A stretch of DNA of 31,507 nt from UBA7488 sp964414185 (GCA_964414185.1 CAYPVK010000013.1:1-31507); one strand, 5' to 3'. Counted from the first letter of the stretch, positions 7,309 through 14,527 are shown. Translations and numbers: made by a program. The notes: a model not told the origin generated them from the sequence alone.

Positions 7309-9522
7309 ATGAACGAAAAAATAAACGAAAATATCAAAGAAACAAAACTGGCCCAAGCTTTATCCGAACGATACCTGGCTTATGCCATGTCAACAATTGT
7401 CGCACGGTCGTTGCCCGATGTGCGTGACGGTTTAAAACCGGTGCACAGACGTTTGATGTACGCGATGCGCCAACTGAAATTGGACCCGACTTCCGGCTTT
7501 AAAAAATGTGCGCGCGTTGTCGGCGATGTTATGGGTAAATACCACCCGCACGGGGACAGTTCGATTTACGATGCCATGGTGCGCTTGGCTCAGGATTTTG
7601 CCGTGCGTTATCCGTTGGTTGACGGGCAAGGCAACTTCGGCAACATTGACGGCGACCGTGCCGCTGCCATGCGTTATACCGAAGCGCGATTAACATCCGT
7701 TGCGTTGGCTTTGATGGAAGGCATTGACGATGATGCCGTCGATTTTGACAAAACATATGACGGAACGGATGAAGAACCCGCCGTTATGCCGGCTGCTTTT
7801 CCGAATTTGTTGGCAAACGGATCATCCGGTATTGCCGTCGGGATGGCAACAAATATCCCGCCGCATAATGTGGGCGAAATTTGCGATGCGTTAACGTACA
7901 TGTTGAAAAAACCGGATTGTCCGGTTGAAAAGTTGCTTGATTTCGTACAAGGTCCCGATTTCCCGACGGGCGGATTATTGGTCGAAGGTCGCGACGGCGT
8001 GATAAAAGCATATTCAACGGGCCGCGGCGCATTGCGCATTCGTGCCAAGTGGGAAAAGGAAGAATTACCTCAAGGCAAATATCAAATCGTCATTACCGAA
8101 ATTCCGTACGGGATTCCCAAAGCCGATTTAATTGTCAAAATTGCCAAGTTGTTGCTTGAAAAGAAATTGCCGTTGCTTGCCGACATTCGTGATGAATCGT
8201 CCGATACGATTCGCATTGTGTTGGAACCGAAATCCCGCACAGTCCAACCCGAACAATTGATGGAACATTTGTTCAAATTCACGGATTTACAAATCAATTT
8301 CAATTTAAACATGAACGTTTTGGACGCGGACCACACGCCGAAAGTCATGAATTTGAAAGAAGTTTTGGCGGCTTATTTAAAACACCGTGAAATCGTATTG
8401 ATTCGCCGTTCTTCCCACCGGTTGGATAAAATCAACCACCGCATGGAAATTTTGCAAGGCTTTATCACAACCTTTTTAAATTTGGACCGCGTTATTGAAA
8501 TTATTCGCAATGAAGACGAACCCAAACCGATTATGATGAAAGAATTCGGCCTTTCGGAAGTTCAAACCGAAGCGATTTTGAACATGCGGTTGCGGTCATT
8601 GCGCAAATTGGAAGAACAACAATTACGCGACGAATTCGAACAATTAGGTTTGGAAAAGGCCGAATTGGAAGCTTTATTGGCCGACGAAGAATTGCGCCAT
8701 AAAAAATTGGCCGAAGAAATTGCCTTAATCAAAAAACAATTCGGGCAAAAAACGGCGCTGGGTGCCCGTCGCACACAAATTGCCGACGCGCCGATCGTTG
8801 TCGAAATGTCCATTGAAGCGTTGATTGAAAAAGAACCCATTACCGTTGTGTTGTCCAAACTGGGTTGGATACGGGCGCTTAAGGGCCATGTCAGCGTCGA
8901 CGATTTGAAATTTAAAGAAGGCGATGAAATGAAATTGTCCGTTCAAACTTATACGACGGACAATGTCGTGTTCTTTGCCACAAACGGTCGTTTTTACACA
9001 TTGTTGGGCGATAAAATTACGGGCGGACGCGGCTTCGGTGAACCGATTCGTTTGTCCATTGATTTGCCCGAAAACGCCGATATTATCAAGATGTTTGTTT
9101 TCAAACCGGATGAAAAACTGCTGGTCGCGTCGAAAAAAGGCAAAGGCTTTATCGTCAACACAAATGATGTGATGGCTCAAACCAGAGCGGGCAAAATCAT
9201 CATGAACATTGGCGAAGATGACAAAGCCGTTCTATGTATTCCCGCCAACGGCGACCACGTAGCCGTTATCGGCAACAATCGCAAAATGGTTGTATTTAAG
9301 ACTGAAGAAATCCCGACAATGACACGGGGCAGCGGCGTTATATTGCAAAAATATGCCGGTGCCAACTTGTCGGATGTCAAATTCTTTAACGCGACGGACG
9401 GCTTATCCTTCCCGTCGGGCAACGGCATTCGCATTGAACGCGATATTACGCCTTGGTTGGCACGGCGTGCGACCGTCGGCAAAATTCCGCCCGTCGGATT
9501 CCCGCGAAGCAATAAATTTTAA
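7309..9522 (+). CDS. parC: DNA topoisomerase IV subunit A
   Basis: A 737-residue type IIA topoisomerase breakage-reunion subunit, which pairs with ParE to decatenate chromosomes. The catalytic tyrosine is Tyr123 in AAMRYTEARL. The quinolone-resistance region reads YHPHGDSSIYDAMVR (78-92), with Ser in the usual Ser80 position and Asp in place of the usual Glu84. A coiled-coil/tower region lies around 440-490 (LRKLEEQQLRDEFEQLG), followed by a C-terminal beta-pinwheel. The length fits ParC rather than GyrA, and the GyrA-box (QRRGGKG-like) is not seen. parE is not in the window. It is transcribed away from glk. Confidence 0.96.
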   Translation: MNEKINENIKETKLAQALSERYLAYAMSTIVARSLPDVRDGLKPVHRRLMYAMRQLKLDPTSGFKKCARVVGDVMGKYHPHGDSSIYDAMVRLAQDFAVRYPLVDGQGNFGNIDGDRAAAMRYTEARLTSVALALMEGIDDDAVDFDKTYDGTDEEPAVMPAAFPNLLANGSSGIAVGMATNIPPHNVGEICDALTYMLKKPDCPVEKLLDFVQGPDFPTGGLLVEGRDGVIKAYSTGRGALRIRAKWEKEELPQGKYQIVITEIPYGIPKADLIVKIAKLLLEKKLPLLADIRDESSDTIRIVLEPKSRTVQPEQLMEHLFKFTDLQINFNLNMNVLDADHTPKVMNLKEVLAAYLKHREIVLIRRSSHRLDKINHRMEILQGFITTFLNLDRVIEIIRNEDEPKPIMMKEFGLSEVQTEAILNMRLRSLRKLEEQQLRDEFEQLGLEKAELEALLADEELRHKKLAEEIALIKKQFGQKTALGARRTQIADAPIVVEMSIEALIEKEPITVVLSKLGWIRALKGHVSVDDLKFKEGDEMKLSVQTYTTDNVVFFATNGRFYTLLGDKITGGRGFGEPIRLSIDLPENADIIKMFVFKPDEKLLVASKKGKGFIVNTNDVMAQTRAGKIIMNIGEDDKAVLCIPANGDHVAVIGNNRKMVVFKTEEIPTMTRGSGVILQKYAGANLSDVKFFNATDGLSFPSGNGIRIERDITPWLARRATVGKIPPVGFPRSNKF

Positions 9523-9573
9523 TTTCGAAACCGTTGAAAAAATATTTTGTCTTTAAAATTTTTACGGCTCTTT

Positions 9574-10392
9574 TTATAATTGCCGGAGCCGTTCATTCAC
9601 TTTGTTCAACAAATACACAAACGGGCGTTTAAAACGAATAACTTGCGCGCGTTTATCCAATTGTTCTGCCTTTGACGGATCATACAAAACCCGCACACGG
9701 CGGTTAAAATCCTTAAAAATATCGCATTCCGTTATATTTTTATAAGACATATTATCCGCACTGACCTGTACGGGACGTTTTGCCGTATGCAACGGCGTTA
9801 TGTGAACCCTTTTTTGATCTGAAAAACAAGATCGGACAGCCGGCGTAATGGAACATATGGAAGTCCCGGCAAGCAAAGATTCGCGCCACCCCAATAAATG
9901 ACCGCCCGAACTTTCGTTATAGGATGTACTGCCCAAAGGCGTTGCGATAATATGCCCGTCACCAATTGATAAAAATTCTTCTTCACTGCCAACTTTAATC
10001 AACAAATGGGCAGCCTGAGAACTTAAACGCATCACGCTGACTTCATTCCAAGCGACCATATCAAAATAAAAGCGTTCTTTTCGTTCTTGATACGTTCCTA
10101 TGACGCGCAAAGGGTTTAAATCAACTTCAACCGCATTGGAAATTTTTTCTTCCAAAATGTTCGGATCATAGCTGTTCAAATGTGCACCCACATGACCGCG
10201 ATTCATACCGTAAACGGGCAATTGGTGTTTCAACCCCTCTGTCAAAGCTTCCAACATCAAACCATCACCACCCAAAGCAATCAAAACATTGGCGTCTTGC
10301 GGTTTGAAATTGCCGTAACGGCGTTCCAATTCTGCCTGAGCGGCCTTAGAACGGGAAGAAACGCTTGCATACAAATACGGCTTTAATTCCAT
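9574..10392 (-). CDS. nadK: NAD kinase
   Basis: A 272-residue cytoplasmic enzyme phosphorylating NAD to NADP. It has the diagnostic GGDG motif at 41-44 (IALGGDGLMLEAL), the NEVSVMR segment, and the glycine-rich nucleotide-binding signature GDGHIIATPLGSTSYN followed by ESSGG. Length is usual for the family. An AAAGGA ribosome site precedes the ATG. It converges on parC, with 51 nt between the two stops, and is divergent from lexA. Confidence 0.95.
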   Translation of the reverse strand: MELKPYLYASVSSRSKAAQAELERRYGNFKPQDANVLIALGGDGLMLEALTEGLKHQLPVYGMNRGHVGAHLNSYDPNILEEKISNAVEVDLNPLRVIGTYQERKERFYFDMVAWNEVSVMRLSSQAAHLLIKVGSEEEFLSIGDGHIIATPLGSTSYNESSGGHLLGWRESLLAGTSICSITPAVRSCFSDQKRVHITPLHTAKRPVQVSADNMSYKNITECDIFKDFNRRVRVLYDPSKAEQLDKRAQVIRFKRPFVYLLNKVNERLRQL

Positions 10393-10500
10393 TTTACATC
10401 CTTTTCATATTTGTTACAGGATACATCAAATTTTCAAATTAGTCAATTAATACAAAATAACATATTGTTTTATAATGTTATATTTTATTTCAACATTTCC

Positions 10501-10529
10501 TTGACTTACATAAACATTGTGTTTATACT
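10501..10529 (+). promoter_or_regulatory. lexA promoter
   Basis: TTGACT (10501-10506), a 17-nt spacer and TATACT (10524-10529). The SOS operator begins 2 nt after the -10, so bound LexA would cover the transcription start. Confidence 0.85.
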
Positions 10530-10531
10530 AA

Positions 10532-10546
10532 GAACAAAATAAGAAC
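10532..10546 (+). promoter_or_regulatory. SOS box (LexA operator), alphaproteobacterial type
   Basis: A direct repeat GAAC (10532-10535), 7 nt, GAAC (10543-10546) is exactly the GAAC-N7-GAAC (GTTC-N7-GTTC) operator known for alphaproteobacterial LexA. Its position just downstream of the lexA -10 indicates autoregulation. Confidence 0.9.
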
Positions 10547-10560
10547 AAAAGGAAATAAAA

Positions 10561-11199
10561 ATGCTAACGCCCAAGCAACATGATTTACTTCTTTTTTTGG
10601 ACAATTCCTTAAAAGAAAAAGGCGTATGCCCTTCTTTTGACGAAATGAAAGACCATTTGGGGTTAAAATCCAAATCGGGTATCCACCGCTTGCTTGCTGA
10701 ATTGGAAAAACGCCGTTTTATCCGCCGTTTACGAAACAAAGCCCGTGCATTAGAGGTCATCGGATTGCCCGAAAATAAAAACTTAAGCGTTAAATTCAAA
10801 CCTGTTTCCGATGATCAAATCGTTTCTTTGCCGTTGTGCGGGCGCATTGCCGCCGGTTTGCCGATTGAAGCGATTCGCTATCCGTCCGAAACAACGCCTG
10901 TGCCGGCTCAAATGTTAGGTTCCGGGGAACATTATGCTTTGACCGTAGACGGTGATTCGATGAAAAATGCGGGCATTATGGACGGCGATACGGTCATCAT
11001 CCGCCGAACGGCACACGTACCGAACGGCACGATTGTCGTTGCCTTGATTGACGGATATGAAGTGACGTTAAAACGTTTCCGAATGAAAGGGTCATCGGTT
11101 GCTTTGGAACCCGAAAATGATAATTACGAAACCCGCATTTTTTCGGCCGACCGCGTTGAAATCCAAGGCGAACTTGTCGGCTTGATGCGGACATACTGA
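10561..11199 (+). CDS. lexA: LexA repressor (SOS regulator)
   Basis: A 212-residue transcriptional repressor and self-cleaving protease. The N-terminal winged helix-turn-helix covers residues 1-65 (LTPKQHDLLLFLD, SKSGIHRLLAELE). The cleavage site is Ala98-Gly99 in CGRIAAGLP. The catalytic Ser133 is in VDGDSMKNAGI and Lys171 in VTLKRF. All parts needed for RecA-stimulated self-cleavage are intact. AAAGGA lies 7 nt before the ATG. The gene has its own promoter and operator. It is not obviously co-transcribed with the prepilin-like gene downstream, which has a separate promoter. Confidence 0.96.
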   Translation: MLTPKQHDLLLFLDNSLKEKGVCPSFDEMKDHLGLKSKSGIHRLLAELEKRRFIRRLRNKARALEVIGLPENKNLSVKFKPVSDDQIVSLPLCGRIAAGLPIEAIRYPSETTPVPAQMLGSGEHYALTVDGDSMKNAGIMDGDTVIIRRTAHVPNGTIVVALIDGYEVTLKRFRMKGSSVALEPENDNYETRIFSADRVEIQGELVGLMRTY

Positions 11200-11281
11200 T
11201 GAATGCATCATAAAAAAAATCGGCATAATTAAATAAAAAAATTAATTAACCCTTTTAGTAACTAAAATTTTAATCTTAAAC

Positions 11282-11310
11282 GGCATATGCGCATACGCCC
11301 TTATTTTTTT
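11282..11310 (+). terminator. Probable lexA terminator
   Basis: An imperfect hairpin GGCATATG-CG-CATACGCC (one A/C mismatch) is followed by CTTA and seven T, about 85 nt after the lexA stop. A second AT-rich inverted repeat (TTTTTTAA / TTAAAAAA) follows directly. Confidence 0.5.
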
Positions 11311-11351
11311 AATCGCGTTAAAAAATAACGGCAAGGTTTTATATTTTTTTA

Positions 11352-11380
11352 TTGACAAACGCTTTTGGATGGTTTTAACT
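11352..11380 (+). promoter_or_regulatory. Promoter of prepilin-like copy 1, shared layout with copy 3
   Basis: TTGACA (11352-11357), 17 nt, TTAACT (11375-11380). The same -35, spacer length and unusual -10 recur before copy 3 (31350-31378), so the promoter type is duplicated with the leader. Confidence 0.55.
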
Positions 11381-11418
11381 ATTCCATAAGTTAAATAAAA
11401 ATACAGGAGACAATCAAA

Positions 11419-12216
11419 ATGCGCAATATTACCCCCCCCCCCCCAAAAAAAAATGTAAATAATTCAAACGTTTTTTCGAATATTAAATCTTACTTAAAAA
11501 ATTTAAATCACTCTAAAAATTCAAAAACGGAACATGGCCGTTCCATGACCGAAATGCTCGGCGTGTTGGCCGTTATCGGCGTGTTGTCCATCGGCGGCAT
11601 CGCAGGATACCGTTTGTCCATGAACAAATTACGCGCTAACGAACTTATTCATGAAATTAACTTGTGCCGCGTCACCGCTTATCAACAACTTTTAAAAGAT
11701 CCCGAAAATTTGACTTCCGAATTGGCGGATACTTCCAAATACGGATACACGTTTTCTTCTTCCCTTGACCCCATCCAAGACAATGTTTTTTATATCAGCG
11801 TCGAAGGAATATCAAACGGCGTGTGTAAAGAAGTGTTAATGCGTGAATGGAAAGCTCCTTTGGATATATTCGTAAACGATAATTTAATCGCTAACGGAAA
11901 TGCCGACGGGTGCGGCACCGATGACATTATCGCCATGGATTTTAAATTTGACAAATCGGGTGTCGAAAGCGACGAATCCATCGGTTCGGGTTCCGATGAC
12001 AATGACCCGGAACAAAGCAATTCGGATTATGAAAATTTGCCCGAAACGACGACAACGACGTGGGAAACGACAACGACGTGGGAAACGACAACGACGACGC
12101 CGATTCCGACGACAACGACGTGGGAAACGACGACGCCGATTCCGACGACAACGACGTGGGAAACGACGACGCCGATTCCGACGACAACGACGTGGGAAAC
12201 GACAACGACAATGTGA
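11419..12216 (+). CDS. Prepilin-like surface protein, copy 1 (poly-C tract in the ON frame)
   Basis: 265 residues from an ATG 11 nt after CAGGAGA. The first codons are M-R-N-I-T, then 13 C (11432-11444) and 9 A (11445-11453). This tract length keeps the frame open into the rest of the protein. A basic leader of 40 residues ends in EHG, followed by RSMTEMLGVLAVIGVLSIGG. This is a type IV prepilin signal with Gly at -1, Glu at +5 (Glu45) and a hydrophobic helix, although +1 is Arg rather than Phe or Met. A globular part of about 120 residues follows, then an acidic segment (GSGSDDNDPEQ) and a Thr/Trp/Pro stalk of TTTTWE and TTTPIP units. The frame stops at 12214-12216 right after the repeats, while a sensible Cys-containing end continues in another frame to 12395. 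No assembly genes are nearby. The role as pseudopilin or adhesin is inference. Confidence 0.8.
   Translation: MRNITPPPPKKNVNNSNVFSNIKSYLKNLNHSKNSKTEHGRSMTEMLGVLAVIGVLSIGGIAGYRLSMNKLRANELIHEINLCRVTAYQQLLKDPENLTSELADTSKYGYTFSSSLDPIQDNVFYISVEGISNGVCKEVLMREWKAPLDIFVNDNLIANGNADGCGTDDIIAMDFKFDKSGVESDESIGSGSDDNDPEQSNSDYENLPETTTTTWETTTTWETTTTTPIPTTTTWETTTPIPTTTTWETTTPIPTTTTWETTTTM
11432..11453 (+). repeat. Poly-C/poly-A tract, copy 1 (13 C + 9 A), ON
   Basis: A homopolymeric C13-A9 run inside codons 5-12. In copies 2 and 3 the C and A runs are split by one G (C10-G-A6 and C11-G-A6). The tract total of 22 keeps the ATG in frame with the prepilin domain. Homopolymer runs this long are classic slippage sites, and also sequencing-error sites. 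Confidence 0.85.
12046..12210 (+). repeat. Tandem repeat coding a Thr-rich stalk (18-bp subunits, 36-bp period)
   Basis: It is built from two 18-bp units, ACGACAACGACGTGGGAA (TTTTWE) and a variant reading TTTPIP, alternating to give a 36-bp period repeated about three times after two leading TTTTWE units. All three forward frames are open across it: Thr-rich in the gene's frame, Arg-rich in the second and Asp/Asn-rich in the third. Copy-number changes would keep frame because the units are multiples of three. Confidence 0.9.
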
Positions 12217-12395
12217 CAACAACAACAAGACCGCTTATTACAACGGAATATTACCCCGATGGATTTACCGATTATGGTGGTTACTGTCATGCGTGCGATA
12301 CGACAAGTTCTGTGAATGCATCCGGCATAACGAATAACTGTTCAATTTGTCCCAACCGGCACTTGGATGGCAATTATTGTAATTTGACGCAATAA
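12213..12395 (+). pseudogene. Out-of-frame C-terminal end of prepilin-like copy 1
   Basis: Directly after the repeat, the frame shifted relative to the gene reads VTTTTRPLITTEYYPDGF, then a Cys-containing segment (YCHACDTT, NNCSICPN, NYCNLTQ) to a TAA at 12393-12395. It continues the Thr-rich stalk and resembles the Cys-rich style of copy 2, so it is probably the original C-terminus. Gaining 1 nt or losing 2 nt in the repeat would join it. It could be a real frameshift, a second variable switch or an assembly error. Confidence 0.65.
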
Positions 12396-12402
12396 TAAAC
12401 CG

Positions 12403-12513
12403 CATCACCCCCTTGCAAAAGGGGGTTGATCACATTCATCCATTCAATCCCCTTTGCTTTTTGACCACATCAGCCCCCTTGGTATGCCAAGGGGGTTGAT
12501 CACATGCATTTTT
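12403..12513. repeat. Two copies of a GC-rich palindrome with the tail TTGATCACAT
   Basis: Hairpin 1 pairs ACCCCCTT (12407-12414) with AAGGGGGT (12419-12426). Hairpin 2 pairs CCCCCTTGG (about 12474-12482) with CCAAGGGGG (about 12487-12495). Both begin with CATCA and end with TTGATCACAT. They lie just after the prepilin-like gene and could end its transcript or that of the facing small RNA; only the second is followed by a T run (about 12510). Confidence 0.7.
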
Positions 12514-12539
12514 TCAAAAATAAATCTTTCATGTTTTGA

Positions 12540-12856
12540 AAAACATAAAAAGAGCTTTTGGGGAACAAAAGCTCTTTTTATATGGACAGAATAAGTCAAA
12601 TAAAAAAGGAGACTAAAAGTCTTATTCTGCTTTGTACTTAACAGGCCAAACCTAAAAAAAAGGCCTCTAAAGCTGCGGCCGAAAAAATTAAAAGGAGGAG
12701 ATTCGGCCACAGGCTTGAAGTAGAAGAGCCCCCGACACAAAAGGAGGCTCTTCATAAGGGAAGGGGAACATAAAAAGGGGGGTTCGCCCTTCCCTTACAG
12801 ATGTTTGTCTATATAGGGAGACTAAACGATACAAACATCTATCGTCTTTCAACGAT
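12540..12856 (-). ncRNA. Candidate small RNA: chain of hairpins with anti-Shine-Dalgarno loops
   Basis: About 316 nt on the minus strand, starting 7 nt after a consensus promoter and ending at a strong terminator. In order from the 5' end: a short hairpin 12841-12856; stem A, 10 bp, 12799-12808/12831-12840; stem B, 11 bp, 12755-12765/12787-12797; stem C, 8 bp, 12723-12730/12746-12753; stem D, 7 bp, 12677-12683/12702-12708; a weak stem E, 5 bp, 12643-12647/12662-12666; stem F, 9 bp, 12587-12595/12621-12629; then the terminator. The stems differ in sequence, but loops A, B, C, D and F contain UCUCCC, CCCCCC, UCCU, UCUCCUCC and GUCUCC, all complementary to ribosome-binding sites. No open frame fits. 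The idea is like the C-rich loops of RNAIII or of alphaproteobacterial 'cuckoo' sRNAs, but I recognise no known family. Confidence 0.75.
12546..12580 (-). terminator. Terminator of the small RNA (bidirectional)
   Basis: A 15-bp perfect stem (12546-12560 with 12566-12580, core AAAAGAGCTTTTG) with a 5-nt loop. The minus strand continues into G and another T run, as expected for minus-strand termination. The T run inside the stem could also serve the plus strand. Confidence 0.9.
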
Positions 12857-12862
12857 AATTGC

Positions 12863-12891
12863 ATCATACACAAATATGTATCTTTTGTCAA
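12863..12891 (-). promoter_or_regulatory. Promoter of the small RNA
   Basis: On the minus strand, TTGACA (12886-12891), a 17-nt spacer and TATGAT (12863-12868). The expected start, about 12856, coincides with the first base of the 5' hairpin of the RNA. Confidence 0.85.
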
Positions 12892-13225
12892 TATATTTTT
12901 TTAATTTTTTTAATGCATAAAATCGTATGTTTTCAACAAGTTAAAAAAATACACATACTTAAGTATGAAATATACTTTAGAATCCGAATCCGATTTTTCG
13001 GCGACTTTTGCCGCGCCAATGTTCCGAATCGGTCACCGTGTGGCGAATGTATTGAAAATCCTTGGATATTTCCCATTTTTAAGATTCGTTTTTTTGAGTA
13101 TACAATATCGATTTCAACAAATCGCACGCCATTAATTCAATGTTCGCGACACACCGATTTTTGACACCCCGTTTGAATATTCCATAGGAAAATTCGGGTT
13201 GCTTCAATCAAAAATATTCAAATTT
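12892..13225. other. Intergenic region without a convincing gene
   Basis: AT-rich DNA between the small RNA and the HAD gene. A 56-codon frame (12965-13135, plus) begins MKYTLESESDFSATF but has no ribosome site or recognised family. A 10-bp inverted repeat TTTGAATATT / AATATTCAAA (13172-13181 and 13213-13222) lies just past the HAD stop and may end that transcript. Confidence 0.4.
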
Positions 13226-13867
13226 TTATAAAGTTGTTTCCCAAAAATTCAATACATCTTCCAATGAAGCGAAAGAATAATCGGGTTTAATTCGGTCAAA
13301 TTCCGCCGAATTTGGATTTGTCCAAACCAAAATACCTATCCCGCCGTCATAATTATGAGCCATTTGGATATCGGATTTGCCGTCGCCGATACTGATAATA
13401 TCGTCAAACATAAATCCGTCTGTGGCAGCATCCGTGAAATTTTTGCTCGGCTTATCGCTGTTTGTATCTTCGGCACCGATAACGCGGGCAAAATATGTGA
13501 ACACACCCAAAGTTTGAGCTTCATTGCGCAAAATCGAACCCGCTTTATTGCTGGCCAACACATTGATGAACCCTTTTGCTTTGGTAAACGTCAAAATATC
13601 CGTTGCGCCCTCTTTGAGTTGGATTTCGGCGGTATGGCGCTCGTAACAAGACAAAAAACAAGCACGCGCTTGGGCGGCTTTATCGGCACCGAACACATCG
13701 CGAAATAAATTTCGGCCCGATGCATTCATTGCGTTTTTACTTTCTTCGCGTGTCCATTTCGGCAAACCGTAGCGCACACGCGTATCATTTTGAGCGGCAT
13801 AAATGGCTTCAAATGTATCAATAAGGGTATTATCCCAATCCCATAATATCAAAGTCTTGTTTAACAT
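13226..13867 (-). CDS. HAD-family phosphatase (phosphoglycolate phosphatase-like)
   Basis: 213 residues with all four HAD motifs: nucleophile and acid Asp10/Asp12 in LWDWDNTLIDT; Ser106 in VLASNKAG; Lys139 in SDKPSKN; and the acidic pair Asp162/Asp166 in SIGDGKSDIQMA. The cap between residues 17 and 90 is helical, as in the Gph/PGMB-like subgroup. It should be a cytoplasmic Mg-dependent phosphatase; the substrate cannot be read from sequence. TAAGGAAA precedes the ATG and the gene has its own promoter, so it is separate from rsfS-obgE upstream. Confidence 0.88.
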   Translation of the reverse strand: MLNKTLILWDWDNTLIDTFEAIYAAQNDTRVRYGLPKWTREESKNAMNASGRNLFRDVFGADKAAQARACFLSCYERHTAEIQLKEGATDILTFTKAKGFINVLASNKAGSILRNEAQTLGVFTYFARVIGAEDTNSDKPSKNFTDAATDGFMFDDIISIGDGKSDIQMAHNYDGGIGILVWTNPNSAEFDRIKPDYSFASLEDVLNFWETTL

Positions 13868-13896
13868 GAACTGTTTCCTTAGGTTTATTAAATCTA

Positions 13897-13925
13897 ATTA
13901 TATCATACATTTGCTTTTAAGACAA
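13897..13925 (-). promoter_or_regulatory. Promoter of the HAD phosphatase gene
   Basis: On the minus strand, TTGTCT (13920-13925), a 17-nt spacer and a perfect TATAAT (13897-13902), about 30 nt before the start codon. Confidence 0.75.
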
Positions 13926-14037
13926 GGGAAAATACTTATTTAAAGGGAAAAGCTAAGCGCCCGAAATTCAAAAACAAATTCAAAAGATAATAAATTTATT
14001 TAATTTCAATCGTTTAAAAATTTCAAAATCTCAAAAA

Positions 14038-14511
14038 CTATTTTCTTTGCCACATGCCTTCCAAATCGTAATAAGAACGGCTTTCGGGATTAAACACGTG
14101 TACAATAATCGTTCCCAAATCCAATACAACCCAATTCCCGTCACCGCCTTCACCTTCGATGCGAGCGGAAATTCCTTCTTTTTTCAAATCACGAGCAAGA
14201 TTTTGCACCAAAGCCATAACATGCCGCGATGAAGTACCCGATGCGATAACAAGATAATCCGCAAAAGAAGCGCGGCCGTTTAAGTCAATGGAAATCAAAT
14301 CGACAGCCTTACCGGCTTCCAATTTTGAAACAACAGTATCAATCAATTTTGTTTCAATTTGTATCGAAACATTTTTTTTAACGCTGTTTTTTTTCACAGG
14401 TTGCGTTTTTTTTACAGCAGATTTTGCCGTTTGTTTTACATGTTTCTTTTCAACTGCCGCAACCGATTTTTTTTCAATCGTTTTCCCATTGTTTTTTTCA
14501 ACTTTGACCAT
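14038..14511 (-). CDS. rsfS: Ribosomal silencing factor RsfS with a Lys-rich N-terminal extension
   Basis: 157 residues. The RsfS/YbeB/Iojap domain spans about 51-157, with hallmarks DLISIDLNGRASFADYLVIASGTSSRH, split here as DLISIDLNG and ADYLVIASGTSSRH, then GNWVVLDLGTIIVHVF and YYDLEGMW. It binds ribosomal protein L14 and blocks subunit joining under starvation. The first 48 residues are a Lys-rich, probably disordered extension (about one third Lys) absent from the roughly 105-residue classic forms. AAAGGA precedes the ATG. It follows obgE by only 16 nt, so the two ribosome-assembly genes are very likely co-transcribed. Confidence 0.93.
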   Translation of the reverse strand: MVKVEKNNGKTIEKKSVAAVEKKHVKQTAKSAVKKTQPVKKNSVKKNVSIQIETKLIDTVVSKLEAGKAVDLISIDLNGRASFADYLVIASGTSSRHVMALVQNLARDLKKEGISARIEGEGGDGNWVVLDLGTIIVHVFNPESRSYYDLEGMWQRK

Positions 14512-14527
14512 TTTTTATTTTATCCTT

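Noticed and set aside
9564..9592. Hairpin as shared parC/nadK terminator
   Set aside because: A 7-bp stem with a loop of about 15 nt, no T run after it on the plus strand, and it overlaps the end of nadK.
11884..12290. Several long antisense and alternate-frame readings across the Thr-repeat
   Set aside because: They are by-products of a repeat lacking stops in any frame; low-complexity Arg, Val or Ser strings.
12580..12856. Plus-strand CsrB-like RNA with GGA loops in the same hairpins
   Set aside because: The loops would fit CsrA sites, but the only good promoter and the terminator order are on the minus strand. It cannot be fully excluded without RNA data.
12859..13164. Open frames of 56-101 codons between the small RNA and the HAD gene
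   Set aside because: No ribosome site, no family, and the longest starts inside the RNA promoter.
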